A stretch of 64,000 bases of DNA, taken from contig JAJEKV010000033.1 in assembly GCA_021234155.1 (NCBI GenBank), positions 13,589,614-13,653,613 on the forward strand. Direction: 5' to 3'. Made by a program: the position numbers and the translations under genes. Of this stretch, positions 47,001 through 56,016 are shown one piece after another. The notes below the pieces were generated by a model. That model was not told the origin of the DNA. It made no database searches and was given only the letters and a program-made list of their open reading frames with translations. The DNA is from Isoetes taiwanensis. Taxonomy: Eukaryota; Streptophyta; Lycopodiopsida; Isoetales; Isoetaceae. Each line of letters opens with the position of its first letter. Within the stretch, counting starts at the first letter, position 1.

Positions 47001-47691
47001 CTCTCCAGAAAAGCTTCGCTCCCGCCACCGTCAGTTTCTCAGAGAGGTCCATGATTATACCATGGTTGCAGGCCATTTGTACAAATGGGGCAAAGACATG
47101 GTCCTCCGTCGTTGTGTCCTCCCTCATGAGGTGCCCGATATTGTTCGACAGACCCACGATGGGCTTGGTGGTGGTCATTTTAGTGGTGACGCCACGGCAC
47201 GCAAAATTCTTTTGGCGGGATATTTCTGGCCCACGCTCTTCAAAGATGCCCACGCTTATGCTCGCACGTGTGACGTCTGTCAGCGTGTGGGAAAACCCAC
47301 GGCCCGTGACGCTCTTCCTTTGACGCCGGTCGCCACGCCACATCCCTTCAGCAAATGGGGAATGGATTTTGTGGGGCCCATGGACCCACCAGCGCGGCAC
47401 ACCCGTGCCCGCTATATTCTGGTCATCACGGATTATGCTACCAAATGGGCGGAAGCTTGTGCACTTTCAGACAACACTGCTGCCAGCACAGCCAAGGTTC
47501 TCTACACGCACATCATCACGCGTTTTGGTTGTCCCACGGAACTTGTTAGTGATCGTGGCGTGCATTTTGTCAATCATACCATTAAGGAGCTGACGGACTA
47601 TCTTCACATCCAACACCGGAAGAGTACACCTTATTATCCTCAAGGCAATGGATTGGATGAAAGCACCAATAAAACTCTCATCCAATGTTGA
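44090..47691 (+). pseudogene. Gypsy pol: protease, RT, RNase H, integrase
   Basis: The protease has the DGGSAVNLI active site (about 44680). RT is clear in PFTDQVLEEVAGHEMYSFMD and FGLSNSPSTFQRIM, and the YxDD box is FQDDFSAYS (about 46073). RNase H shows HVDVSAFAIG, EGEALG and a final PDSR. Integrase has the HHCC segment ending CDVCQRVGK and the catalytic residues in WGMDFVGP, SDRGVHF and GLDESTNKT. Stops at 44942 and 45614 break the polyprotein; RT to integrase is then open for 670 codons. A 678-bp element interrupts integrase at 47683, and the coding resumes at 48369. The domains would replicate and integrate the element. Confidence 0.95.
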
Positions 47692-48360
47692 TTTTAGTGG
47701 CTATTTATCGCAAAATTGCTATATTTTTGGACTTTTAAAAAATTTGCCACTATGCTTAGTAGGTTTCCTTTAGTAAAATAGTAAGATTAATTCGCCAAAT
47801 TTTTTTGGAGAAGCTTTCCCTCTTCTACCACATTCGTCAACTATATGGACTCAGTGAAGGAGTTTTTTCGCCTCTCTATCAATAATCTCAATTCATAAAT
47901 CTCAAACATATGGCCTACTTAAAGAACATAGAGTTATCAATTTCATATAGTCGGGGAGTATAGAGATGAAGGTTTTGAATTTTTATTTATCTATGCCTTA
48001 AATGTCTATAGAACATGATAAAGCCATACCATTTGATGTCTTTACCATGGGATACAATCACATTTGAGAAAATAGTATTCTCATATACAGAAGTAAAAGT
48101 AAATGGGGGCTTACGACATCAATTAGTGGCTCTTATGTATGTCATTATGTGGCACTCATGACAAGAATACCATGGTAAGATTTTAGACATCATGACAAAT
48201 ACTAAACAAATACTTTTGTGATTAATATTTATCGCCACATGCACTACAGAAATTCTTGAAGGAACAAAATTTATCGCCTTCCAAAAAAGTTTCGAATATA
48301 AGATTATCGCCAAAATAGTGATACCCATATTACGATATAGTACCACTAAAATCATCACTG
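47683..48360. mobile_element. 678-bp hAT-type MITE in integrase
   Basis: The ends are 18-bp inverted repeats with two mismatches: CAATGTTGATTTTAGTGG at the left, and CAGTGATGATTTTAGTGG read from the right. CTCTCATC occurs at 47675-47682 and 48361-48368, a perfect 8-bp target duplication. CA(A/G)TG termini plus 8-bp TSDs are typical of hAT-type elements. No transposase ORF is present. Confidence 0.93.
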
Positions 48361-48368
48361 CTCTCATC

Positions 48369-48836
48369 ACTATCTCGCACAGATTGGCAAGATAAGTTGC
48401 CTACTATTCTTTGGGCTTACAACACCAGTTTCAAAATTGCTACTGGCCACACTCCTTTCAAATCCGGGGGGTTCACTTATAGTAAGGGGGGTATGCCATG
48501 TGCGTGCATAGGGTGATCAAAAACACCCCCGTATACGATTTCTTGAAAGGCAAATTCGACCCCTTCCGTACAAAGTTTACCCCAAGTAGTGGCAAAAAAC
48601 CCCCCTACCTCTTACGTATACGTATGGAAATGGGTCGAAAAAACCCCCCTACAAGTCACTCAGGCACATTGTATGGCACTTACAGTGAATCCCCCTTGCT
48701 TTCAAACTGGTTTATGGTCAAGAAGCTTTGATGCCTTTTAAATATATTCTTCCGACTCTCCGTTTCCAACTTGCTACAGCACATAATCCACCTGCTGCAC
48801 TCAAGGAAAGGGTTTATCAATTGGAATAGTTGGATG
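48369..48836 (+). pseudogene. Gypsy integrase C-terminal part
   Basis: Codes for DKLPTILWAYNTSFKIATGH up to 48462. It is cut by a 236-bp element, then continues LVYGQEALMPFKYILPTLRL and into QLE-stop-LDERE. The LDE block normally lies near the integrase C-terminus. The in-frame TAG near 48828-48830 separates it from the long ORF that follows. Confidence 0.85.
48463..48698. mobile_element. 236-bp MITE in integrase
   Basis: CTTTCAAA flanks both sides (48455-48462 and 48699-48706), a perfect 8-bp duplication. The ends are short inverted repeats sharing GGGGG(G/A)TTCACT. G-runs and CCCCCC runs recur internally (ACACCCCC, AAAACCCCCC). It is non-coding and probably hAT-like, but its TIR is short. 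Confidence 0.85.
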
Positions 48837-51800
48837 AACGTGAAGTGGCAGAACGCCAGGCGCTTTACGAATTCTCGCAAATGGACCTCCCGGCCCCAAA
48901 TCCGGAGCAATTGAAGCAGTTCATCGCTCACATCGTCAACAGCCCCGAAGGATATGCTACTGTGGTCGATGGCACCACCATTTTGCTTACTCAGCCCCTG
49001 ATTTCTGAGGTATTCCGTATTCCTTTGCAAACATCTTCTTTATCTTGGGCTGCCTTACCGGACATAGATGTCACTCAGTTCGGCGCTCCTTCTTATCAAG
49101 CAAACATGCATCGCCTCACCAATATTGCAAAGTCCCACGACACTTTTGTCAAGTTTCTGTGGCGCAAATTGCTTGGGTATTCTATCAAGAACACCCATAT
49201 CAATAAGCCGTTCTATAATATGGTGATCACAACCATCCGCTCCACTCACCATATTGATTGGCCACAGATGTTGTTCTACCGCCTCCTTCATGAAGTAGAC
49301 CGCATTCGGGCTGCCCCCTCCTCTGTCTTTGAAGCCTCAGTGGGTGGCCATCTTCAAGCCGTCATCCGTCAATATCTTCCTGTTCCTGTGTCCCCTTCCA
49401 TTTCGCATGCCTCCACTCAGCAATCTCTGCATTCACATCCTCAAAACCAACAGGCTGCACCTTCACGCCATACTTCTCCTGGTCAAGTTAAACACCAGGC
49501 CATGCATGTCACTGTCTCCTCGTCATCCACTGAAACTATGCCCTCCACTTCCCGTCATGTCTCTCAGACATCACAGACACGGCCACAACAGGGTCCTGCA
49601 CCTCCACATCCTCGCCAGCTTCTGTATCAATACCAGCAGGATGTTCAAGCTGCTGTTCTCAAGTTCCAAGAATCCCAGGAGGTTCTCATGAATGGGGTTC
49701 AAGCATCCTTGGAGGCCTCGGACGCGGTTCAAAGAGACCTTCAAGCTGCCAACACACAAGTTCACACTCTGGAGGACAAACTTCAAGAAAAGCACGAGGC
49801 TCTGTTACAGGCCCGTGAGGCTCTCAAGAATGCACAAGATCAAAACAGCCTGCTTGCTGATCAACAGGCTCAGTTGCAAACCACAATTCAAGAATTGCTG
49901 GAACACGTCAAAGCCAAGGATACCCTCCTGGGCGACAAGGACAAAGACCTTGGCAAACTCCACACCTTGTATAATGAGCTTTCTCAGAGTTACCGCACAC
50001 AAGTTCAGGACCTCACAGAACGTGATACTCGAATCACCTCTTTAGAAGCTCAGCTGTCCACGTTGATCTCTCAACTCACGCCTCTCCAAGATCAGCTTAC
50101 GGAGGCTAAGAAACAAAAGATCATTGATGATGCAGAGATTGCCACGCTTCGACTCCATACTCCTGGGCAATCCTCTTCACATGGCACGCTCTCTCATAAA
50201 CGGGTCCGTGAACAGTCTCGTCTTCTCCTCGAAAAAGAGAACCGGATCCGTGACCTCGAACACCAGCTCCAGCAAGCTGTTCAATCCGCCGAAGAAGCCC
50301 AAAATAAACAGGAAGGATATATCGATATTGTTACCAACATCCCTGTGTACTTCTCTACTCCTTCCAGTTATCTCGACTATGTGGTGGCCCGACGGCACCT
50401 TTTTCTTCTGAAGTGGTACGCGGCAAATGGCCAGGTTCATCAACAGGCACTCCGCAGTGCGGATTTTCTACGCATCTGGCCGGATCTTTCTGTGGAAGAT
50501 AAGGGTTTATTTTGTGCCCTCCTAGTCTTTGATCAACTCGTCTGTGAAGATCCGGATTTGGTCATCTTCCGAGTTGTTCAGCACATGGCCTATGTTTTTC
50601 ATGACTTCTATTTGGCTGATATCCATGATAAATTTCAAGATGAGGCACATCGTGTTTTTCGAGGCAACTCCCATGCTGCTTGGTTGTTATTGCCCACCAA
50701 CCAGTATATCAAGGATCACGATCAGTCTCAGACTTTTGAACAAGCGTACATGCCTGAACTTGCTCAGCACTTACCTCTGTGGCAGGCTGAAACATTGGAA
50801 CAGGTACAGAGGAATTTAGCGCATCCTGAGGATCTCGAGTTTGCCCAAATTTATATGCAGCACTTGGGAGGCTACAATCAATTACGTGGCCTTCTGGAGA
50901 GCAAGACCATCCCAACGGGTTGGGTCAATCCTCCTGTCTACACTCCACTCTCTGCTTCAGAGTGGGACCATTGGTGTCGTGCTCTTGATCAAGATCTTGT
51001 TGGAGAATTCAGGGACATGGCTCAGCAACCCACGCCCACGGGCATGGCTCCCTCTCCATATGCTTCCTTAGGAGTCCCTCCACGCCCCCGATTTCTCTCT
51101 TCTGAATGGCGTCTTCCCTTTTGGACGAAGGTCCTGGATGGCCACGCTGGGTGGACTCCGCCTCAGATCTCGACGGATCTCAGGTGGGATCCCCGTTTTG
51201 TCAGACGCTCCAATTGGGAGGATGGTGCCACCTTGGACACTACTGCCAATTGGATCTATGTTGCTAATGAGCGTGGTTGGCAACGTCCTGCTGATGCTCT
51301 TCATGGCCTTGATACCTTCTTGCAGAATGCCGCCACCTCACCAGACCCTTCAGTTCACCGTCAAGCTGGCTTCTGGGCTGCTCTCAAATGCATCCTGGTA
51401 AGCTCCTTAAATCGGCAGCGTCTCATTTTTTATTGCAACCCGAATGCCAGCATCAGTGCCTTCAGTCTCCAGACCTGCCTGCTCATGAAGTGCCAGTTTG
51501 TTCCTTCGGAAGCACATGCTGCCCTGGAAGACATGGTGTGCTCTAAATTTCTCATTGATGCCGATCCTGCCCTTGGGCTAAACAGTCATGACGCTCTGCA
51601 AACACGCCAGGACCTCATTGGCAATTATCACAATGGCGCCCGTCCTCATTCCCGGGAGGATCACTTTCAAACTGCTGGATTCCTGCCATCAGAATCACTT
51701 CCTCCCTTTCTTCACCCTGAGTGTCGTTTGGTGGGGGGGAGTGTTAGTCCTGTGCCTCCTGGTATAGGACTATTCATGCATACGACGGACCAAGTCAAGG

Positions 51801-51904
51801 CCAAGGATCCACAACCAGGCACGGGTCAGTCATCAAAGGCCCAGCAGAAGACCACGCAGACAAAGACCACGACTGGCATCAAGAGGAGGCGCTCAGACAA
51901 GTGA
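48830..51904 (+). CDS. Extra 1024-codon gypsy ORF, coiled-coil protein
   Basis: Begins in the integrase tail (MDEREVAERQALYEFSQMDL), so it may have been the C-terminal part of the polyprotein. An N-terminal domain (to about residue 170) contains VVDGTTILLTQPLISEVFRI, reminiscent of the putative plant transposon domain found in extra ORFs of Athila/Ogre-like elements. A Ser/Gln/Pro-rich linker (about 180-270) is followed by a long coiled coil (about 275-490; LEDKLQEKHEALLQAREAL). Then comes a Trp-rich globular half (about 500-960) and a basic end, IKRRRSDK. The last 163 bp lie inside the 3' LTR. No stop or frameshift occurs, unlike gag-pol. A role in particle structure or RNA binding is a guess. 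No membrane span is visible, so it does not look env-like. Confidence 0.85.
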   Translation: MDEREVAERQALYEFSQMDLPAPNPEQLKQFIAHIVNSPEGYATVVDGTTILLTQPLISEVFRIPLQTSSLSWAALPDIDVTQFGAPSYQANMHRLTNIAKSHDTFVKFLWRKLLGYSIKNTHINKPFYNMVITTIRSTHHIDWPQMLFYRLLHEVDRIRAAPSSVFEASVGGHLQAVIRQYLPVPVSPSISHASTQQSLHSHPQNQQAAPSRHTSPGQVKHQAMHVTVSSSSTETMPSTSRHVSQTSQTRPQQGPAPPHPRQLLYQYQQDVQAAVLKFQESQEVLMNGVQASLEASDAVQRDLQAANTQVHTLEDKLQEKHEALLQAREALKNAQDQNSLLADQQAQLQTTIQELLEHVKAKDTLLGDKDKDLGKLHTLYNELSQSYRTQVQDLTERDTRITSLEAQLSTLISQLTPLQDQLTEAKKQKIIDDAEIATLRLHTPGQSSSHGTLSHKRVREQSRLLLEKENRIRDLEHQLQQAVQSAEEAQNKQEGYIDIVTNIPVYFSTPSSYLDYVVARRHLFLLKWYAANGQVHQQALRSADFLRIWPDLSVEDKGLFCALLVFDQLVCEDPDLVIFRVVQHMAYVFHDFYLADIHDKFQDEAHRVFRGNSHAAWLLLPTNQYIKDHDQSQTFEQAYMPELAQHLPLWQAETLEQVQRNLAHPEDLEFAQIYMQHLGGYNQLRGLLESKTIPTGWVNPPVYTPLSASEWDHWCRALDQDLVGEFRDMAQQPTPTGMAPSPYASLGVPPRPRFLSSEWRLPFWTKVLDGHAGWTPPQISTDLRWDPRFVRRSNWEDGATLDTTANWIYVANERGWQRPADALHGLDTFLQNAATSPDPSVHRQAGFWAALKCILVSSLNRQRLIFYCNPNASISAFSLQTCLLMKCQFVPSEAHAALEDMVCSKFLIDADPALGLNSHDALQTRQDLIGNYHNGARPHSREDHFQTAGFLPSESLPPFLHPECRLVGGSVSPVPPGIGLFMHTTDQVKAKDPQPGTGQSSKAQQKTTQTKTTTGIKRRRSDK
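51729..51741 (+). other. Gypsy polypurine tract
   Basis: A G-rich tract (GGTGGGGGGGAG) abuts the 3' LTR start and would prime plus-strand synthesis. It is also codons in the long ORF. Confidence 0.85.
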
Positions 51905-52326
51905 CGGCCCGTCACCAACCGCGTCAGCGTCAGCGTGATTTCAGGTACTTCAAAAGGCACCGCCAGCATTCCTGCAAATCAGGCCTCCTTCCAGGAGTCG
52001 GCACCGAAATCAGTCAGAGTGTCTATATTGGGCCAAAGGCCATTGTACTATATATATGAGTAGAGCTAGCACATGAGTTTTTAGATGAGTTTTGAGTCTT
52101 GTCTCATTTCAGTTTTCTCTCGATTGTGAGAGCTCATGTATCTTCATTGACATCAACGAAGTTGTTCTCTTTATTGTGATCACATTGTTCTCGTTTTGCT
52201 TTCTGTTCTTTCTCCTTGTTCTTTTTGCAAATCCCGCGTGACATAGCTCTCCGGATTCTCCTGTTAGATCCAAGGGTCCTCACAGAGGGCTGTCTTGCAG
52301 GAGTTCCCGAACCCAGACCCCAAACA
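51742..52326 (+). repeat. Gypsy 3' LTR (585 bp)
   Basis: Uninterrupted partner of the 5' LTR. It holds the empty hAT target site, a TATATATATGAG TATA-like box (about 52050), and 5'-TG...CA-3' ends. It encodes the last ~54 codons of the long ORF, including the basic tail. Confidence 0.97.
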
Positions 52327-52930
52327 TGTATCTTCTCACCCGCAACTTACCATCGCCAAAAAGGCCATATGTATCATAATACCACCATACCAAAAACCCT
52401 AAAATTACTACAGAACCAAGAACATAACCTAGCACACCTCCGATGATGGCAGAATGATTTTTTTTGGAAGAACATATGTGGGTTTCTGCTCCTGGTTGAT
52501 CTGTGCATGTCCCATTCACACAGGCCAGGGAAGTAATGCAATAGCCATAAATGCCCTCGCAGTTTGATCCACATCCTGGATTTATATTTGCGCCAGGAAT
52601 TGGGCCACTAACTGGCGGCAAATCTAGAAGAGTGCAAATGTTGGTTTCTAAACTTGGATCGTCATCACATAGCCGATTCAGGCAGACCAATTTTCCAATA
52701 CAATCTTCGTCGTTGTAACAGAGAGCTTCACATCCTTGGTATCCCCTGCCGCCGTTGCTGGCATAGCATATCGCTGCCCCTGTGCCTAGGGCTGGAGCAT
52801 CAGTGCAGGTTTTGTTTCTGCAGGCTAATCCATCAAGGCAATCGGTTGTTTTGTTAAGGCAATGCCCTCCATATCCACGCCTATGAAGGAATGGGGCTGG
52901 ATGACCGAGAGCTTACAGGCAGCAGCCAGT
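52327..52930 (-). pseudogene. Receptor-like kinase, cysteine-rich ectodomain and membrane span
   Basis: The minus strand encodes three Cys-rich modules of the form Cx5CxxxLxCxxxxC: DCLDGLACRNKTCTDAP, DCIGKLVCLNRLCDDDP and YCITSLACVNGTCTDQP. A hydrophobic segment (AIIGGVLGYVLGSVVILGFL, then VWWYY) and a basic stop-transfer GDGKLRVRRY follow. Coding stops at the gypsy insertion and resumes in the same frame at 32592 with the kinase half. The spaced cysteines suggest an extracellular disulfide-bonded sensor. The N-terminus and signal peptide are not visible because sequence upstream of about 52930 runs into a SINE. With the gypsy insertion and the TAG in the kinase, the gene is inactive. Confidence 0.88.
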
Positions 52931-52935
52931 TTGGA

Positions 52936-53034
52936 GCAGTCACCAACATATGCTAGGCATATGCTGGCATATACCTGGATATGCCCACATACCCACATAG
53001 ACGAGGGTTTGCCCCCCTAGGGGCAACCCAAAAA
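52936..53034 (+). mobile_element. SINE-like repeat copy 3 (3' end)
   Basis: Plus-strand copy ending GGGTTTGCCCCCCTAGGGGC, AACCC and an A-run. Upstream it has GCAGTCACCAACATATGC, closest to the 21.3-kb copy. Its 5' half is missing or diverged. Confidence 0.7.
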
Positions 53035-53041
53035 TTGCAGA

Positions 53042-53980
53042 GAAATGGTAAGTCCAGGGATTGGGGTGCAGATTTGGTTGTAATTGATTTACCAACCAAT
53101 GACATGCCATTGCCAGGAATGAGTGTGCCGGAATGGAACTTCCGTAATGAAGATTTGATAGATGCATATTTGACTATTGGAAACTTGTGCATCAATAACT
53201 CAAATGATGACCCTATGATGGTGAGGTCTTTGGCTATTGAAAATAATCTTGTCATCTCTCGCAAATACACTTTGACTTATGATAAGCCCTTCGGTTATAA
53301 AGAAGATAGATTGGGGGGTTTTTGAGGCAAATAACCTGGAAATTTATGTCATGACACGAGATGGTAAGGCCCCTGCTTTTCATTGCACAAAAGGATTTAT
53401 TGTGGGTAAGATGGAGCATAACAGGACTGTATTGAAGCAAAAGATTTATAATTGCACAAGCCGCGAATTGCTGACAGGCAATAAATCAATGTACCATTGT
53501 GAACGCTCTGTCATGATATTTGAATTTTTATTGGATATATTGTGTCCAAAGGAAGGAATTGTGGTTGACCTTCTTGCAGGGACATGATCATTAGCAGAGG
53601 CATGTGCTAGATTTGGTTCTCACTACTTTGGTATTGAGAAGGAGGCCACACTAGTCAATTTTGTTAAAAACAAATGACTATCTAGATTTTCGTGCAGAAT
53701 GAAAATATAGAAGTACAGGAAGAACCGATTAAAAATTCTAGTGGACTCATCCCTACCATGGGAGCTGAATTGGAAGAGCCATAATAGTAAGGTTGATAGT
53801 ATCTTTCTAACTTTCATTTTATTGATTTTTTGCCTCCATTACCAACATTCACATTATTTTGTTTTCCTTGTAGTTCATTGCCTATCTACGCGGAGAGAAT
53901 GGCTATAGCAATTGCCTTAGAATCTTCCCCAAAAATGAAGGAATATGGCAAGAGGAAGACTTCTATTTATGTGGATGATG
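53042..53980 (+). pseudogene. Beta-class DNA N6/N4-methyltransferase fragment
   Basis: The first frame (53042-53325) reads SRDWGADLVVIDLPTND, in the place of the DPPY catalytic motif IV but with DLPT. A frameshift near 53310 leads to FEANNLEIYVMTRDGKAPAF. The SAM-binding motif I follows as EGIVVDLLAGT, then a TGA at 53585-53587 where a Gly codon is expected, then SLAEACARFGSHYFGIEKEA. Motif IV before motif I is the order of the beta class (the family of CcrM), which methylates adenine-N6 or cytosine-N4 in DNA. Altered motif IV, the frameshift and the stop in motif I make it inactive. Such domains often follow a ParB-like domain in bacterial and phage proteins. Confidence 0.65.
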
Positions 53981-54281
53981 AGTGTGTTGAATAGTAAACA
54001 ATACAAAACTTTAGTTCTGTTTATTAGAAATGCATTGAACATAAACCATGCACCTTTCTACTACATATCCACTTCCCAACTTTTTATTAGTAATCTCGAC
54101 TTCTGCTACATTACATCTTCTTTAAATTTGTTCTTCATTAATTTCACTTTTTCAGTTTTGAAAGTGTATTCCTTTTGCAAGTTTCATCGTTATTTAAACT
54201 TACTTTGTTAACAATTAGTATAAACTATGTACCCCTCTTTATTACATATTTGCTTCCTATTGAAGCATCTAAGTGATATTG
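53981..54281. other. No recognised gene
   Basis: AT-rich spacer between the methyltransferase remnant and a LINE 3' end. Confidence 0.5.
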
Positions 54282-54655
54282 TTCTACCTGTTCGGCGTAC
54301 GAGCATATCCGGGCTCGGTATGCTCGGTTAGTTGTGCCCCATCAGGCCTTGCATGAGCTACTGAGCACAGCCTCTGTAGGCTTGTTGGGATCGTACCTCC
54401 AGGAGGTAATGGATACGCGGACTCAGTTATGCCCCCCTGTCCGACATTAACCTCAGCTGTACTTGTGATTATGTATATAATCAGGCAAAGATGTCAAAGA
54501 TCCTTATTGCTACTAAGGTTTTTCCCCCGAAAACCCTTCGGGGCGGGGGTTTTTTAATCCTGGTAGTAATACGCCTGCTGCTCTCTCTTTGTACTTGGGT
54601 CCCATAGGCCAGTTGGTCTCCGTGGACGATAAAATCATATTCTATTCTATTCTAT
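54282..54655 (+). mobile_element. 5'-truncated LINE copy
   Basis: Begins in the C-terminal coding part (HQALHELLSTASVGLLGSYL), matching 20.5-20.65 kb, and carries the same hairpin tail (AAGGTTTTTCCCCCGAAAAC ... GGCGGGGGTTTTTT) and GGGTCCCATAGGCC. It ends in ATTCTATTCTATTCTATT. A stop after CPPVRH closes the ORF. This shows the family ends in a pentamer tract. Confidence 0.85.
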
Positions 54656-54839
54656 TATAACAAAGTGTTTCAACTATTGTGAGTGGCTTCATTCTTTAAA
54701 TTTACTTTGTTAAAAAATATTATGATGTAATACAAGAATTGTAAATCCTACATAGTACCTAATTCGAGTGCACCATGCTATCAATGTTAAGTAATTTATG
54801 TTTTAACAAAAAACCTAAAAAACCTAGCTTTAAAAATTC

Positions 54840-54998
54840 CCACTGCAAAGGGTTTTTCTAGAAAACCTTTCAAGGCAGGGGATTTTTATTCCTAGTCCTA
54901 ATGGTCGTACTAGCCTATTGTATGGGTTAGGCTATTACGTATTGATTTTGGTGGATGCTAAAAATCTATTCTATTCTATTTTGTTCTATTCTATTTCA
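54840..54998 (+). mobile_element. Short LINE 3'-tail copy
   Basis: Only the tail is present: AAAGGGTTTTTCTAGAAAAC ... GCAGGGGATTTTTATTCC, then TTTTGGTGGATG, and a tract of TTCTA pentamers. Diverged and non-coding. Confidence 0.75.
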
Positions 54999-55107
54999 TT
55001 CCAATTGTTTGTCATAATCGAGTTGCAACATTGTCAAAGCATTGAATAATATGTTAATACTAAACTTGGTGCCAAAACAATAAAGTGGTATAATTATTAT
55101 TGTTAAT

Positions 55108-55884
55108 AATGTCGTAACTATAATGTGTCGCATGGTGTTGGAAGTGTAGTTGCAATTATGATCTTGCAACAATGTACTTTTCCCTCCCTCCCTCCCTCCC
55201 TCCCTTTTTTTTCCCAAAATTACAGGCAAGACTGTCGTGTACGACATTGATATCAATAGTAAATAAATAAAATCTATATTCTGCACACATTAGATCTTAA
55301 ACCTACAAGAACTTTGAAGATCCATCTCAAATTACTAATCGATTGGCAAACATGCTATAGAAATTGATGGTCAATAACACAGTTGCAGCCTAAGTTGCAT
55401 ATTCTTGAAGAAGAATCTATGGATTGAACATTATAGGGTCTGCAAAGCTTGAACAAGGCTTTATGCATTGAACATTATAGGGCATGGAAAGCTCAACATT
55501 GAGAATTGAACACTATAGTTCAAAGCATACAATGATAATCATTACAACTTAAAAAACACCCTAATCAATCAATAAACCATTGATTCGTGTCTACACTAGA
55601 GTTGCTTGCTTCCCCACACACAAATAATTCAAAATGTAATCAAGCTGGGAGTGAATTTCATGTTAAGTGGCCAACCTCTCATTGTTCCTCCAAGCTCCCA
55701 GCAATCCTTTCTCATATCGTAATTAAGCAAAGCTGTCCTCTTCCGAAACAAGGGTACCATGATCGTGATAACATGCCCCTTGCAATGATGGGAAGAATCT
55801 TTTACCTCTGCACCAATTGTGAGCTTATGTTGCGCAAAAAATGTGGTGATATCAAGTTTGGCCATTAAACTCCACTTGATGAAG
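55108..55884. repeat. Segmental duplication, copy 1
   Basis: Aligns at high identity with 56850-57643 and contains the last part of an F-box gene plus its 3' flank, with a (CCCT)n tract near 55185-55203. The duplicated block ends at about 55884, where copy 2 continues into the full gene. Confidence 0.92.
55626..55868 (-). pseudogene. Truncated duplicate of the F-box gene 3' end
   Basis: Encodes the final ~78 residues of the F-box protein (ITTFFAQHKLTIGAEVKDSS to the shared stop), with a few amino-acid differences from the full gene at 57386-58594. The F-box and most of the C-terminal domain are absent because the duplication breakpoint falls inside the gene. It probably makes no protein. Confidence 0.9.
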
Positions 55885-56016
55885 CATCATTCACAAGTAG
55901 AAACAATAGAGCAATTGTAACAATATATCTAGAGCATCATTCACAAGTTTTAAACTTTACAAAGCATCATTCACAAGTAGAAACAATAGAGCAATTGTAA
56001 CAATATATCTAGAGCA
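55883..56016 (+). repeat. Local tandem duplication
   Basis: AGCATCATTCACAAGTAGAA and following bases to ATATATCTAGAGCAT occur twice (55883-55934 and 55972-56016), joined by a third partial AGCATCATTCACAAGT. It abuts the segmental duplication breakpoint. Confidence 0.85.

Larger units (their letters stand above)
32593..52326 (+). mobile_element. Ty3/gypsy retrotransposon inserted in a kinase exon
   Basis: LTRs begin TGTTAGTCC and end CCCAAACA. The element is flanked by TGTAT at 32588-32592 and 52327-52331, a perfect 5-bp target duplication. Removing one duplication restores an uninterrupted kinase reading frame across the site. The internal order is primer-binding site, gag, protease, RT, RNase H, integrase, then an extra long ORF. 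The DGGS protease motif, tRNA-Asp-like primer site and absence of a chromodomain suggest the non-chromovirus Ogre/Tat/Athila group. Four later insertions bring it to 19.7 kb from an ancestral length of about 9.7 kb. Gag-pol frameshifts and stops make it non-autonomous now. Confidence 0.95.

Noticed and set aside
46654-47400. 248-codon minus-strand ORF
   Set aside because: Antisense shadow of the integrase and RNase H coding region; no domain.
48830-51904. Envelope-like protein
   Set aside because: No signal peptide or membrane span; coiled coil, Trp-rich globular part and basic tail instead.
52216-52446. ORF starting MFFLQIPRDIA, also at 36723, as a conserved protein
   Set aside because: Both copies lie in the gypsy LTRs; similarity is LTR identity, not coding conservation.
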